Positions 25,532-33,261 of a stretch of DNA of 64,000 nt are shown here, one piece after another. A program made the translations under genes and the position numbers. Source of the stretch: Thermoanaerobaculia bacterium (GTDB lineage: Bacteria > Acidobacteriota > Thermoanaerobaculia > UBA5066). The stretch spans positions 62,001 to 126,000 of the forward strand of contig JAJVIN010000014.1 of NCBI GenBank assembly GCA_022071945.1, read 5' to 3'. Positions within the stretch are counted from its first letter, which is position 1, and each line of letters opens with the position of its first letter. The notes beneath the pieces are model-generated. The model was given only the letters and a program-made list of their open reading frames with translations. It did not search any database and was not told the DNA's origin.

Positions 25532-26665
25532 TCAGCTTCCTGTCAGGAATCTCAGCAGCAGCCGGTGGAATTGGTGCACCCCGGTCTCGCGTTCTGGACT
25601 GTACCGGGCCCGGCGGGCCAGCCGGGAACGGACTCCCTTCTGCACGCTCTCCACGACGGCCTCGTCTTCCATCTCCACCTCGTCGAGGCCGCTTCCCGCT
25701 CCCCGGTCCAGCCGGCTTTCGTTCCACACGTAACTCCGGAAGAGAACCCGCGTCCTCGCGGGACCCAGAGGCTGGATGACGTTCAGCGAGATCCCCCATG
25801 GATAGACGTTCACCATGGTCGCCGGGAAGAGCCAGAAGTAGTACGCCGCGACCCGCGTCCCGTGGTCCGGTGAGGCGGGGGGCAGATCGAAACAGTCTTC
25901 CTCGTCCCGGCCATGCCCCACCTGCAGGGTCGAAAGCGTCAGGAGCTCCGTCCGATAGGAGCCGTAGTCGATCGCCCCGGCCAGCTTCTGGTGCACGAAA
26001 GGAATGTGGAAGCCCTCGAGGTAGTTGTCACAGTAGAGGGCCCAGTTGGCATCGACGAGGTAGTCACGAGACCGCTCCGGATCGAGCCGGGCGTCACCGA
26101 GGGGAAGGAAGCCGATCCGCGCGTCCATTTCGGCCGTCAACTCGGCAAGGGAATGCGAAGGATCGATCGAGGCGAACAGGAAAGGTCCCCACGAACCGAG
26201 GGGGACCCGCGCCAGGTCATCCGCGGCGGAGGGGAAGCCCTCGACGCCTCCGAACTCGGGCATGGAGAGAAAGCCGCCATCCAGGCCGAACCGTCTTCCA
26301 TGGTAGGGACACCGCAGCGCCGTCATCTGTCCGGCCTTCTCGCAAACGAGTGCCCCGCGATGCGTGCAGACGTTGGAGATCCCATGCAGGAGGCCTCTCT
26401 GATCTCGGGTCACGAGGATCGGCTCTTCGAGGGAGCCCGGGAGAAGCGTGACGGGAGAGACAAGCCCGGCCCCCTCGACCTCGCGAGCATCTCCCACGAC
26501 ATGCCAGGTTTTCGCGAGGACCTGTGCCGTGATCCGTTCGAAGATCTCCGGGCTCGAGTAGAAGTCGAGCGGGAGCCCCCATGCCTTGCGGATGTCGGGA
26601 TCGATCAGGTCCGGCGTGAGGCTCATGACCCGAGAGTGCGCGCGCTTCTCTTCGCAGCTGTCCAT
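25532..26665 (-). CDS. Rieske-type ring-hydroxylating/quaternary-amine oxygenase, alpha subunit
   Basis: A 377-residue oxygenase of the GbcA/CntA/ring-hydroxylating class. The [2Fe-2S] Rieske motif is CTHRG (Cys, His) with CPYHGRRFG (Cys, His) about 17 residues later. The catalytic iron ligands are in CDNYLEGFHIPFVHQ, with the bridging acidic residue immediately before. It would hydroxylate or demethylate a small substrate using electrons from a reductase; none is adjacent. It starts 111 bp after the bufferin-operon gene bufC on the same strand, without an obvious terminator between them. The substrate cannot be told from sequence. Confidence 0.88.
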   Translation of the reverse strand: MDSCEEKRAHSRVMSLTPDLIDPDIRKAWGLPLDFYSSPEIFERITAQVLAKTWHVVGDAREVEGAGLVSPVTLLPGSLEEPILVTRDQRGLLHGISNVCTHRGALVCEKAGQMTALRCPYHGRRFGLDGGFLSMPEFGGVEGFPSAADDLARVPLGSWGPFLFASIDPSHSLAELTAEMDARIGFLPLGDARLDPERSRDYLVDANWALYCDNYLEGFHIPFVHQKLAGAIDYGSYRTELLTLSTLQVGHGRDEEDCFDLPPASPDHGTRVAAYYFWLFPATMVNVYPWGISLNVIQPLGPARTRVLFRSYVWNESRLDRGAGSGLDEVEMEDEAVVESVQKGVRSRLARRARYSPERETGVHQFHRLLLRFLTGS

Positions 26666-26776
26666 TCCCGCGAGTCTATGACCTATCGGCGCCGGCTCCA
26701 GGAGCCATTGGTCGCGGCGGCCCGCGGAAGAGATCTTCGCGCGGCTCGGCTCCGGGAGCGGTGACAGAGCACTTTG

Positions 26777-27631
26777 TCACGGGTCCGGGTCGAGCGAGGC
26801 CGCCGAAAAGACTCCTTCCTCGACCCACTCGCGAAACCAGCTCTCGACCTCGCAAGGCCGCGTTGTCCGATGCCGCCTTCCCAGGCGCGTGAGCGCCCGC
26901 CCCAGCGGGATACCGGATGTCAGCGCCTCAAGGAGATGGCCCTCTGCCCCTTCCAGGGTTCTGCGGCTGACCTGGCCGCCCTTTCGCACGAACAAGACGT
27001 GGACGTGCCGTGAACCCGGCACCGCTTCCCGCGGCACCACCTCCCGTTCCGGGGAGTCGAGAAGGCGGAGTGAGGCCGAACGGACCCTCTCGAGGGCGAA
27101 CGCCGCGACGGGCGAAAGCCTGAGCTCCGTGCTCGCCTCGGGCGTGAGTCTCGCGAGAGCCTCGGGCGAGACCGGCGGGTCCTCGGGTGCGTCGAAAACT
27201 CGCGTCAGGGCGAGCTCGAGCCGCGAAAGATCCGAGATGAGGCCGCGCTCCTTCCGCTTTCCCCACGTGGCGGCGAACGCCGGGACGTGATCTCCGAGGC
27301 GGTTCAGCGTGTAGCTTCTCGAGGGATGGGCCTCGACGTAGTCGCTCACGAAGTGCCAGAAACGGTGGGGACCGAGGTGGCGCGCCAGGTTCGGATAGTC
27401 CGACTCGAGCGCGTCGCGCATCCGCAAGAGGTACATCTCCTGATAGATACCGAGCCGCTCGGCCACGGTCAGGTGTCCGGAAGCGAGGACAACTTCCGAA
27501 ACCCTCCCGGGATCGATCAGGGCACGTGCAGGAGAAGACTGAATTCCCGCTTCGGCGCTTTCGGGATGAACGAGGACCGTCTGCATCCAGCGCTCGACGA
27601 GATCGAGAGTGAGGGGTTCAGGCAACGGCAA
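26777..27631 (-). CDS. bufC: DUF2063 protein, BufC/HvfC-type partner of the MNIO enzyme
   Basis: A 284-residue protein with the DUF2063 signature at the N-terminus (RLGIYQEMYLLRMRDALESDYP, then LGPHRFWHFVSDYVEAHPSRSYTLNRLG). In characterised bufferin and methanobactin-like systems the partner binds the precursor leader and presents it to the MNIO (DUF692) enzyme. Its ATG overlaps the end of that enzyme's gene by 14 bp, the normal operon arrangement. A C-terminal half (about 190-284) contains basic, possibly DNA- or peptide-binding sequence. Confidence in family is high; the role is inferred from the operon. Confidence 0.88.
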   Translation of the reverse strand: MPLPEPLTLDLVERWMQTVLVHPESAEAGIQSSPARALIDPGRVSEVVLASGHLTVAERLGIYQEMYLLRMRDALESDYPNLARHLGPHRFWHFVSDYVEAHPSRSYTLNRLGDHVPAFAATWGKRKERGLISDLSRLELALTRVFDAPEDPPVSPEALARLTPEASTELRLSPVAAFALERVRSASLRLLDSPEREVVPREAVPGSRHVHVLFVRKGGQVSRRTLEGAEGHLLEALTSGIPLGRALTRLGRRHRTTRPCEVESWFREWVEEGVFSAASLDPDP

Positions 27632-28475
27632 CCTCCTCGCGGTGAATCCCGGCGGCCAGACCCCGAGCCTTCAGCGCCTCGGCATGGACCGTCGCGAAGT
27701 CCGGAATGTCCTCGTCCCACTCGTAGAGCGTTGCCGCCTCCCCGAGCCGTTCGACTGCGTGCGCGTAGAGATCCCAGACTTCGTCCCTGGGCCGCGTCGA
27801 GTGCGTGTCGAGGACGTGAGTCCCCTTGTCCGTGTGTCCGGCGAGGTGGTACTGGACGACGCGGCCGCGGGGAAGGGCATCGATGTAGGAAACCGGATCG
27901 AAACCGTGATTGACGGCCGACACATACACGTTGTTCACATCGAGGAGGAGGCCCGTACCCGCTCGCTCACACAGCTCTGACAGGAACTCGGGCTCCGTCA
28001 TGGTCGACTGCGTGAACTGCAAGTAGGTCGATGGGTTCTCCAGAAAGACGGGCCGTTCTAGGAAATCCATGACCGTTCTCAGGCGCCTCGCGACGTGCGC
28101 CAGAACGCCTTCGGTGTAGGGCAGCGGTAAGAGGTCGTGGACGTTCTTGCCCGCGACGCCTGTCCAGCAGAGGTGGTCGGTCACCCAGCGCGCCTTCACG
28201 CGGCGCGCCAGGCGATTCACCTTCGCGAGGTAGTCGAGATCGAGTGGATCCGTCGATCCGATGGAGAGGGAGACTCCATGGAGAACGACGGGATAGCGCT
28301 CCGCGACCCTGTCGAGGATGTGCAGGGGGCGGCCGCCCGTGTCGAGGAAGTTCTCGGTGATGGCTTCGAAGAAGTCGACGGCGGGCCACCTGGAGAGGAT
28401 CTCGGCATAGTGGACAGTTCGGAGCCCGACGCCGTATCCGAGGTGGGGGAGTCCCCAGCGATTCGTCATCGTCAT
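27618..28475 (-). CDS. bufB: MNIO (DUF692) multinuclear iron oxidase, BufB type
   Basis: A 285-residue TIM-barrel enzyme of the DUF692/MNIO family, which oxidises cysteines of a peptide substrate to oxazolone- or thiooxazole-type groups. Family landmarks in order are LGYGVGLRTVHYAEIL, FFEAITENF, HGVSLSIG, VTDHLCWTG, FLENPSTYLQF, LLLDVNNVYV, YHLAGH and YEWDEDIP; these carry the His, Asp, Glu and Asn iron ligands. The ATG at 28475 is chosen; the Met two codons later is possible. The precursor gene ends 52 bp upstream and bufC overlaps downstream. The substrate is evidently the adjacent Cys-rich peptide. Confidence 0.93.
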   Translation of the reverse strand: MTMTNRWGLPHLGYGVGLRTVHYAEILSRWPAVDFFEAITENFLDTGGRPLHILDRVAERYPVVLHGVSLSIGSTDPLDLDYLAKVNRLARRVKARWVTDHLCWTGVAGKNVHDLLPLPYTEGVLAHVARRLRTVMDFLERPVFLENPSTYLQFTQSTMTEPEFLSELCERAGTGLLLDVNNVYVSAVNHGFDPVSYIDALPRGRVVQYHLAGHTDKGTHVLDTHSTRPRDEVWDLYAHAVERLGEAATLYEWDEDIPDFATVHAEALKARGLAAGIHREEVAVA

Positions 28476-28527
28476 CTCGCGGTCAAGACCGGGGTCTGGG
28501 GGTTCACGGGCCAGACCCCGGCTCCTC

Positions 28528-29004
28528 TCACTTGGCCTTCTTCTCCTGGACCGGGACGGCGCAGCCGCCCTTGCCCTTGCACGAGTTCTTTCCGGCGCAG
28601 CCGTTGTCGCCGGCGGCACAGCCGCCCATTCCCTTGCAGGCGTTGTGGCCCTTGCACTCGTGCTTGGCGGCGGCCGCGGCGCAGCCGCCCTTGCCCTTGC
28701 ACGAGTTCTTTCCGGCGCAGCCATTGTCGCCGGACGCGCACGTGCCCTTGCCCTTGCAGGCGTTGTGACCCTTGCAGATGTGCTTGTCGGCTGCCTTCTT
28801 GTCCGAAGCGGTGTCGGTGCTCTTGCTTCCGCATCCGCCGGGGCCCTTGCACGAGTTCTTGTCGGAGCTCTTCCCGGCCGCCGGTGATTTCGGCGCGGCC
28901 GTGTTCTTCTCCTGGGCAAAAGCCGCGCCCGCGAGGAGAGCAGATCCAGCCAAGAGGCCCGCCACGGCGGCGGAGAGGTAGCGATTGGGACGGTTCTTCT
29001 TCAT
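28528..29004 (-). CDS. bufA2: Cys-rich bufferin-type RiPP precursor (BufA2-like) with tandem duplication
   Basis: A 158-residue precursor. The signal peptide (KKNRPNRYLSAAVAGLLAG...AFA) directs it to the periplasm. The mature part is nearly all short Cys motifs: CKGHNACKGKG, CAGKNSCKGKGGC and NSCKGPGGC, 14 cysteines in all. A 40-residue block with six Cys occurs twice in tandem (residues about 69-108 and 109-148), and the DNA repeats too. In known bufferins, MNIO-modified cysteines bind copper in the periplasm and blunt metal toxicity. Pairing with DUF692, DUF2063 and DoxX genes makes the assignment firm; the metal and the exact modification are not visible. Confidence 0.9.
   Translation of the reverse strand: MKKNRPNRYLSAAVAGLLAGSALLAGAAFAQEKNTAAPKSPAAGKSSDKNSCKGPGGCGSKSTDTASDKKAADKHICKGHNACKGKGTCASGDNGCAGKNSCKGKGGCAAAAAKHECKGHNACKGMGGCAAGDNGCAGKNSCKGKGGCAVPVQEKKAK
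28561..28800. repeat. 120-bp tandem duplication in the bufferin precursor gene
   Basis: Two units, 28561-28680 and 28681-28800, align without gaps. Their first 42 bases are identical (28561-28602 and 28681-28722) and the rest differ mainly at silent or conservative positions. Each unit codes for the same six-Cys block, so the copy number of metal-binding sites can change by recombination. Confidence 0.9.
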
Positions 29005-29165
29005 GTCGATCTCCTTTTCGATCGTTCTGTTCGTGGGCCTGGCGGCTCTTTTGGCCGCGTGCCCGTTCCTGTCGCGTTGGGTTGTGTGATGCCGCGCCCT
29101 GGTCCGCCGTTACACGTCCCCTGGAGAAACCAGGCCGGGCTGTCGAGAGCCGACGTGCCTCCGGT

Positions 29166-29672
29166 TCAGGACCTCGCGGAGAGAAGGGATTCCGCCGTCT
29201 CCGTCTCCTTCTCGTTCGACTCCGTGAACCAGGAGATGAGGCGGTCCAGGGAGAGCGGTCCCGCGCCAAAGGCCGCGAGCATTCCGAGCAGGATGATGTA
29301 GAGGAACTCCGAGAGGGCGAAGAGATCCGACAGCGCCGTGATCTCGGATCGCTTTGCCGCCAGGATCGCCACGGTCATCGTCACGGCGAGCGGGACGGCC
29401 GCGATGCGTGTGAGAAGCCCGGCGAGAAGGAGGAGCCCGCAAACGAGCTCCGTTGCCGCCGCTAGGGGAGCCTGGATCCCGGGGGCCGGAATGCCGAGGC
29501 TCGCGAAGAAGTCGATCACCCTGGGCAGGTTGTGGAGCTTGCCCCAGCCCGACTCGACGAAGATCCAGCCGAGCGTCACGCGGGCCAAGAGCAGGGGGAG
29601 CCACTCCATGGCGCGTGAGACTTTGAGTACAAAATTCCTGGCGGCGGCGACACGCGTGGCGAGTCCAGACAT
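29166..29672 (-). CDS. DoxX-family membrane protein (BufD/HvfX-like)
   Basis: A 168-residue integral membrane protein with four hydrophobic segments. The DoxX motif ARVTLGWIFVESGWGKL is in the first, and TELVCGLLLLAGLLTRIAAVPLA in the second and third. DoxX proteins are regular members of bufferin/MNIO operons, with an unresolved role in quinone-linked redox. A GAGGAA lies ahead of the ATG. It is the first gene of the set DoxX-bufA2-bufB-bufC, but a 161-bp gap separates it from the precursor gene, which may have its own promoter. Confidence 0.85.
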   Translation of the reverse strand: MSGLATRVAAARNFVLKVSRAMEWLPLLLARVTLGWIFVESGWGKLHNLPRVIDFFASLGIPAPGIQAPLAAATELVCGLLLLAGLLTRIAAVPLAVTMTVAILAAKRSEITALSDLFALSEFLYIILLGMLAAFGAGPLSLDRLISWFTESNEKETETAESLLSARS

Positions 29673-29972
29673 CGGCAGATTCCTCTTCTCGTTCGCCTCC
29701 TGGTCAAACGGGACCGGGGCGAGGCTTTCTCTTGCGCAAGAGAAGATGCCCTCCGGAGCTCTCGGGTTTCACGGCTCTTCGAAGAATCTCCTGTTGAAGG
29801 TGGCCCGGGAGATTTCTATTCTCCGGATCATTCAATGAGGACGGGGACGACTGACGGGTGAGAGAGCCGGGCACGAAGATCCTCGCGAAGGGGCAGGTGG
29901 GGCCCCACGGAATCAATCACGACCTGGAAGTCCGGGATCCTGAGTTCGACACCAAGGTGGCCCGAGGAGAGC
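29673..29972. other. Divergent 300-bp control region, no gene recognised
   Basis: The gap between doxX and the DHFR-like gene holds no convincing gene. It contains a perfect 18-bp palindrome (see 29727-29744), a 10-bp palindrome TCTTCGAAGA at 29776-29785 with similar arms, an AT-rich stretch around 29810-29835 and a GAGGAG site before 29973. Confidence 0.5.
29727..29744. promoter_or_regulatory. 18-bp perfect palindrome upstream of the bufferin operon
   Basis: TTCTCTTGCGCAAGAGAA is its own reverse complement. It lies 55-72 bp before the doxX start, where an operator would be expected, and shares TCTT/AAGA arms with the smaller palindrome 32 bp further upstream. No regulator gene is adjacent, so the binding protein is unknown. 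Confidence 0.55.
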
Positions 29973-30653
29973 ATGAAAATGACACGCGTCCGAGTTGAGG
30001 GCTTTTCCATCTCGCTGGACGGATACGGAGCAGGTCCAAATCAGGATATCCGGAATCCGCTCGGCGTGGGAGGGACGAACTTGCACAGTTGGTTGCTCCC
30101 CACACGCACGCTCCAGCGGACTCTCTTTGGTGCCGAAGGTGGCGCCACGGGGATCGATGACGACTTCGCCGCGCGGGGCTTCGAGAATGTCGGCGCCTGG
30201 GTTCTCGGAAGGAACATGTTCGGACCGATTCGCGGTCCATGGCCCGACATGAACTGGAAAGGCTGGTGGGGGAACAGCCCGCCCTATCACGTTCCCACTT
30301 TCATCCTGACTCATCACGCGCGCCCGCCCATCCAGATGGAAGGCGGAACGGTCTTCTACTTCGTCACGGGCGGCATTCACGAAGCGCTCGAACGGGCGCG
30401 CGACGCGGCCAGCGGCAGGGACGTGCGCATTGGCGGCGGACCCAGCACAATCCAGCAATATCTTCGCGAGGGCCTCGTCGACGAGATGCACGTCGCCATC
30501 TCGCCGGTCCTCCTGGGCGGAGGAGAGCGACTGTTCGAGGGGATTGACATGCGCGCCCTGGGATACGAATGCGTTCGGTTCGTCCCGTCGGAGAAGGCCA
30601 CCCACGTCGTACTCCGGCGAATTGGGGACGAAGTCGACGCCGCCCTTGCCTGA
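29973..30653 (+). CDS. RibD/DHFR-fold reductase-like protein
   Basis: A 226-residue single-domain protein of the RibD C-terminal/dihydrofolate-reductase family. Landmarks are the N-terminal FSISLDGYGAGPNQ, AWVLGRNMFGP, the FILTHHARPPI strand, IGGGPSTIQQYLREGLVDE and a terminal strand pair. The family binds NADPH and reduces pterin-, flavin-precursor- or drug-like substrates; paralogues of this stand-alone type are mostly uncharacterised. The ATG at 29973 follows GAGGAG. It is divergent from the bufferin operon but shows no link to it. Confidence 0.85.
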   Translation: MKMTRVRVEGFSISLDGYGAGPNQDIRNPLGVGGTNLHSWLLPTRTLQRTLFGAEGGATGIDDDFAARGFENVGAWVLGRNMFGPIRGPWPDMNWKGWWGNSPPYHVPTFILTHHARPPIQMEGGTVFYFVTGGIHEALERARDAASGRDVRIGGGPSTIQQYLREGLVDEMHVAISPVLLGGGERLFEGIDMRALGYECVRFVPSEKATHVVLRRIGDEVDAALA

Positions 30654-30679
30654 AGCGTTGCCATGTTACTCAGGAACAG

Positions 30680-31177
30680 ATGACCAGAGGACACGAAGGG
30701 AAACGCCGGAGGCGCGGTTCGGGCGAGCCGGGCCGTCCGCTCCTGGGGATGGCCGGGATCGGCGTCCTCATCGGCACGGCGATGCTGGCCGCCGCCAGCA
30801 TCGCGCCGGCCTACAGGTGGTTCCACCGCTCCGACTACGTTCGGACCGCGGTCGAAGTGATGTCGAGGCCGTCCGGTCCGAAGCACTCCATTCGAGTCCG
30901 GGTGGTCTCCGACGGCCAGGAGTACCTCGTCCCGGCTCTGGACTTTCCGGAGCTTCACTCGGGCGGTGTCGTCGTGACGGCCAGGGCCACGCCCGGTGAC
31001 CGGTTCGATGCCTGGTACAACCCCGATGCCCCGAGACTCCTCGACAAAAGGCTGGTCTCCGCCAAGTGGCACCCCTCGCTCGTGACGGGGACGGAGGCCC
31101 TCCTTCGTCTCCTGGCGTTGCTCGCCTTCCTCGGTCTCGGGGTCTTCCTCCTCAGGGCTTCTGGCGGAAAGCCGTGA
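30680..31177 (+). CDS. Small membrane protein, DUF3592-like
   Basis: A 165-residue protein with an N-terminal membrane segment (about 20-42), an extracytoplasmic beta-rich middle (SIRVRVVSDGQEYLVPALDF, then DAWYNPDAPRLLDKRL) and a C-terminal membrane segment. The DGxxY...FDAWYNPDxP pattern is that of DUF3592 proteins, whose function is unknown. The start at 30680 is chosen for its AGGAA and membrane topology. It lies 27 bp after the DHFR-like gene. Confidence 0.6.
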   Translation: MTRGHEGKRRRRGSGEPGRPLLGMAGIGVLIGTAMLAAASIAPAYRWFHRSDYVRTAVEVMSRPSGPKHSIRVRVVSDGQEYLVPALDFPELHSGGVVVTARATPGDRFDAWYNPDAPRLLDKRLVSAKWHPSLVTGTEALLRLLALLAFLGLGVFLLRASGGKP

Positions 31178-31201
31178 GGCCGGGCGGGTCTCCTCCGCCC
31201 G

Positions 31202-32308
31202 TCACGAAGCCGCCGGCCGCGAGTGGCCGCCGGGGGGCTTGACGAGCGAGACGATGACGCCTGCGGCGAGGATCATGACGACGACGCCGAGGAGATAGAG
31301 ATTGAAGTTCTCGCCGAGCTGCTCCTTCAGCCACTTGTGGGCCATCATCTTCACGCCCACGAGCATCAGGATGAACGCCAGGGAGATCTTCAGGTAGTGG
31401 AACTTGTCGATCATTCCGGCCAGGGCGAAGTAAAGACTCCTGAGCCCGAGGATCGCGAAGACGTTACTCGTGAAGACGAGAAACGGGTCGGCCGTGATGG
31501 CGAAGATGGCCGGGATCGAGTCCACGGCGAAGATCAGGTCGGTGAACTCGACCATCACAAGGGCGAGAAACAGTGGAGTCGCGAGCAGAACTCCATCCTT
31601 GGCCGAATCGACGACACGGTCGGGAAGGACCGCGGCGCCCGGCGTCTCCGCCTCGTGCGAGGCGGACGAGCCCGCCCGGACGAAGAAATGCTCGCCGTGG
31701 AAGCGCTCCGTCACGGGGAAGAGCCTCCGGGTGGCCCGGACGACGATGTTCTTGTTGGGGTCGGTCTCGCCTTCCTTCATCAGGAGCATCTTGATCCCCG
31801 TCAAGATGAGGAACCCGCCGAAAACGTAGATGATCCAGGCGAACTCCTGGATCATCTTCGCGCCGACCGCGATCATCGCGCCCCTCATGACGAGGGCTCC
31901 CAGGATGCCCCAGAACAGGACCCTGTGCTGGTAGAGGGCGGGCACCGCAAAGAAGGTGAAGAGCATGCTGATGACGAAGATGTTGTCGACGGCGAGGGAC
32001 TTCTCGACGAGGTAGCCCGTCACGTACTTGACCAGGGCGGACGTTCCGTCGTTGTAGACGGTGCCGAGTCCCTCGACCTGGACGGGGTTCACCGTCATCA
32101 TGTCTCTGGTGAGTCCGAGGCCCATCCAGTGGTTCTCGTACCCGTAGTAGATGAAGCCGCTGAATGCCAAACCCAGGGCGATCCAGAAGACCGACCAGCC
32201 GAGGGCCTCCTTCACGCTCACGACGTGAGCCTTGCGGTGGAAGACCCCGAGATCGAGCGCCAGAAGCGCCACGACCAAAAGAACGAATCCGGTGTACATC
32301 CAAAACAC
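31202..32308 (-). CDS. TerC/Alx-family membrane protein
   Basis: A 368-residue protein with about nine membrane helices. Family landmarks are LVVALLALDLGVFHRKAH, the acidic helix KSLAVDNIFVISMLF and FTDLIFAVDSIPAIFAIT, whose Asp residues are the metal-path ligands in TerC/Alx. Alx/TerC members export manganese or load it onto exported enzymes and are linked to alkaline and tellurite stress. The 84-bp upstream gap shows no yybP-ykoY riboswitch, so manganese control, if present, is by other means. Confidence 0.92.
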   Translation of the reverse strand: MFWMYTGFVLLVVALLALDLGVFHRKAHVVSVKEALGWSVFWIALGLAFSGFIYYGYENHWMGLGLTRDMMTVNPVQVEGLGTVYNDGTSALVKYVTGYLVEKSLAVDNIFVISMLFTFFAVPALYQHRVLFWGILGALVMRGAMIAVGAKMIQEFAWIIYVFGGFLILTGIKMLLMKEGETDPNKNIVVRATRRLFPVTERFHGEHFFVRAGSSASHEAETPGAAVLPDRVVDSAKDGVLLATPLFLALVMVEFTDLIFAVDSIPAIFAITADPFLVFTSNVFAILGLRSLYFALAGMIDKFHYLKISLAFILMLVGVKMMAHKWLKEQLGENFNLYLLGVVVMILAAGVIVSLVKPPGGHSRPAAS

Positions 32309-32392
32309 GTCTCGACCCCTCCAGCGGTAGTCAACGCATATTTCGCCGGCGCGCGCCTTGCGGATTGCGCTCGCGCGGGCGGGGCGGGGAGA

Positions 32393-32803
32393 TCACCGGC
32401 TCCGGGCGGTGCCGACGACCATCAAGAGGAGGAAAACCACGGCCGGGAGGATGTAGGGCAGAACCGCCAGGCCGCCGAGCTCGAACTTTTTCCAGCCGAT
32501 CAGGAACTCGAAGGCTGCCACCGAGCCGGCGACGAGGAAGGCTCCGAGGGCCTCGGGCCAGTCGGCCTCGACCTTCAGACCGATCCAGAAGACGACCGCG
32601 CCGATGATGGCGGTCAAGCCCGGGTACGCCCAGGACGGGAGCCCGAGGAAGACGTCGACTCCCTTCTCGGCCAGCTCTGGTTTGGAAAGGAAGAAGTTCC
32701 CGGCCAGAACGGCCACCACGAGAGCGAAGCCCAGAAAGATGTAGGTCCACATCCGGGACTTGTAGGAACGGGAGCTGACGATGTACTCGGGGTCGTCGGC
32801 CAT
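32393..32803 (-). CDS. Polytopic membrane protein of unknown function in the ArsA operon
   Basis: A 136-residue protein with four predicted membrane helices (about 17-37, 50-68, 72-98, 108-130) and a short charged N-terminus ending SSRSYKSRMWTY. I recognise no family. The start at 32803 is 20 bp after the end of the Cys-containing protein gene, itself coupled to ArsA. It could be a client or partner of that ATPase; this is positional inference only. Confidence 0.6.
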   Translation of the reverse strand: MADDPEYIVSSRSYKSRMWTYIFLGFALVVAVLAGNFFLSKPELAEKGVDVFLGLPSWAYPGLTAIIGAVVFWIGLKVEADWPEALGAFLVAGSVAAFEFLIGWKKFELGGLAVLPYILPAVVFLLLMVVGTARSR

Positions 32804-32823
32804 GATCTCGCTCTCTTGTTCGA

Positions 32824-33261
32824 TCAGTCGATGTGGATCTTGTGGAACCGCTGGCCGCCCTGCGCGGCCCGAACCCGCTCCGCCAGGGCGATCTCTTCGT
32901 CGAGGAACTCCCGCGCCGCCTTCATGAGCTCGATTGCAGAAACGGACGCGTGCCGAAGCGAGCCCGGGTGGTTCTGGGAGAGGTGGACAAAGACCGTCTG
33001 AACGAGCGATGCGAGCGGCCTCAGAAAGCAGCCCTCGCCGCCGCACGGGACGCCCGGGATCGGCCCGCTCGCGCAGGTCCCGTTTCCGAAGCCCGAGCAC
33101 GACGGCTGGGGCCCGGGGTCGGGACCGAAATCCCGCTCGGTGGGATCTGTGCCGGGTTCCTGTGCCGATTCTTCCGGGGCTGGCTCCTCCGGTCCGGCGG
33201 GGGCCTCCTCGCCCCTCTCCGGTCCGGCGGCGTCCGGGAAATCCTCGTCGTCGATCTTCAC
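32824..33261 (-). CDS. Hypothetical acidic protein coupled to ArsA, four-Cys segment
   Basis: A 145-residue protein with a GTG start that overlaps the arsA stop (GTGA). The N-terminal half is acidic and Glu/Pro-rich, likely disordered. A central segment carries four cysteines (CSGFGNGTCASG, then PCGGEGC) that could bind a metal or iron-sulfur cluster. The C-terminal 60 residues are helical (SLVQTVFVHLSQNHPG, ELMKAAREFLDEEIALAERV). No family is recognised. Tight coupling implies it works with the ATPase. Confidence 0.65.
   Translation of the reverse strand: MKIDDEDFPDAAGPERGEEAPAGPEEPAPEESAQEPGTDPTERDFGPDPGPQPSCSGFGNGTCASGPIPGVPCGGEGCFLRPLASLVQTVFVHLSQNHPGSLRHASVSAIELMKAAREFLDEEIALAERVRAAQGGQRFHKIHID

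Noticed and set aside
26761-26780. GTGACA/TGTCAC hairpin as terminator between bufC and the Rieske gene
   Set aside because: The stem is only 6 bp, overlaps the bufC stop codon and has no U-tract.
28528-28919. Possible CRISPR-like repeat array
   Set aside because: The repeats are contiguous 120-bp coding units of the bufferin precursor without spacers.
29828-29974. 47-codon minus-strand frame (ending SVVPVLIE) in the divergent gap
   Set aside because: Protein-like composition, but no ribosome-binding site and no recognised family, and its start overlaps that of the DHFR-like gene; not supported as a gene.
32309-32392. Manganese (yybP-ykoY) riboswitch before the TerC gene
   Set aside because: Only 84 bp are available and no fitting paired structure is seen.
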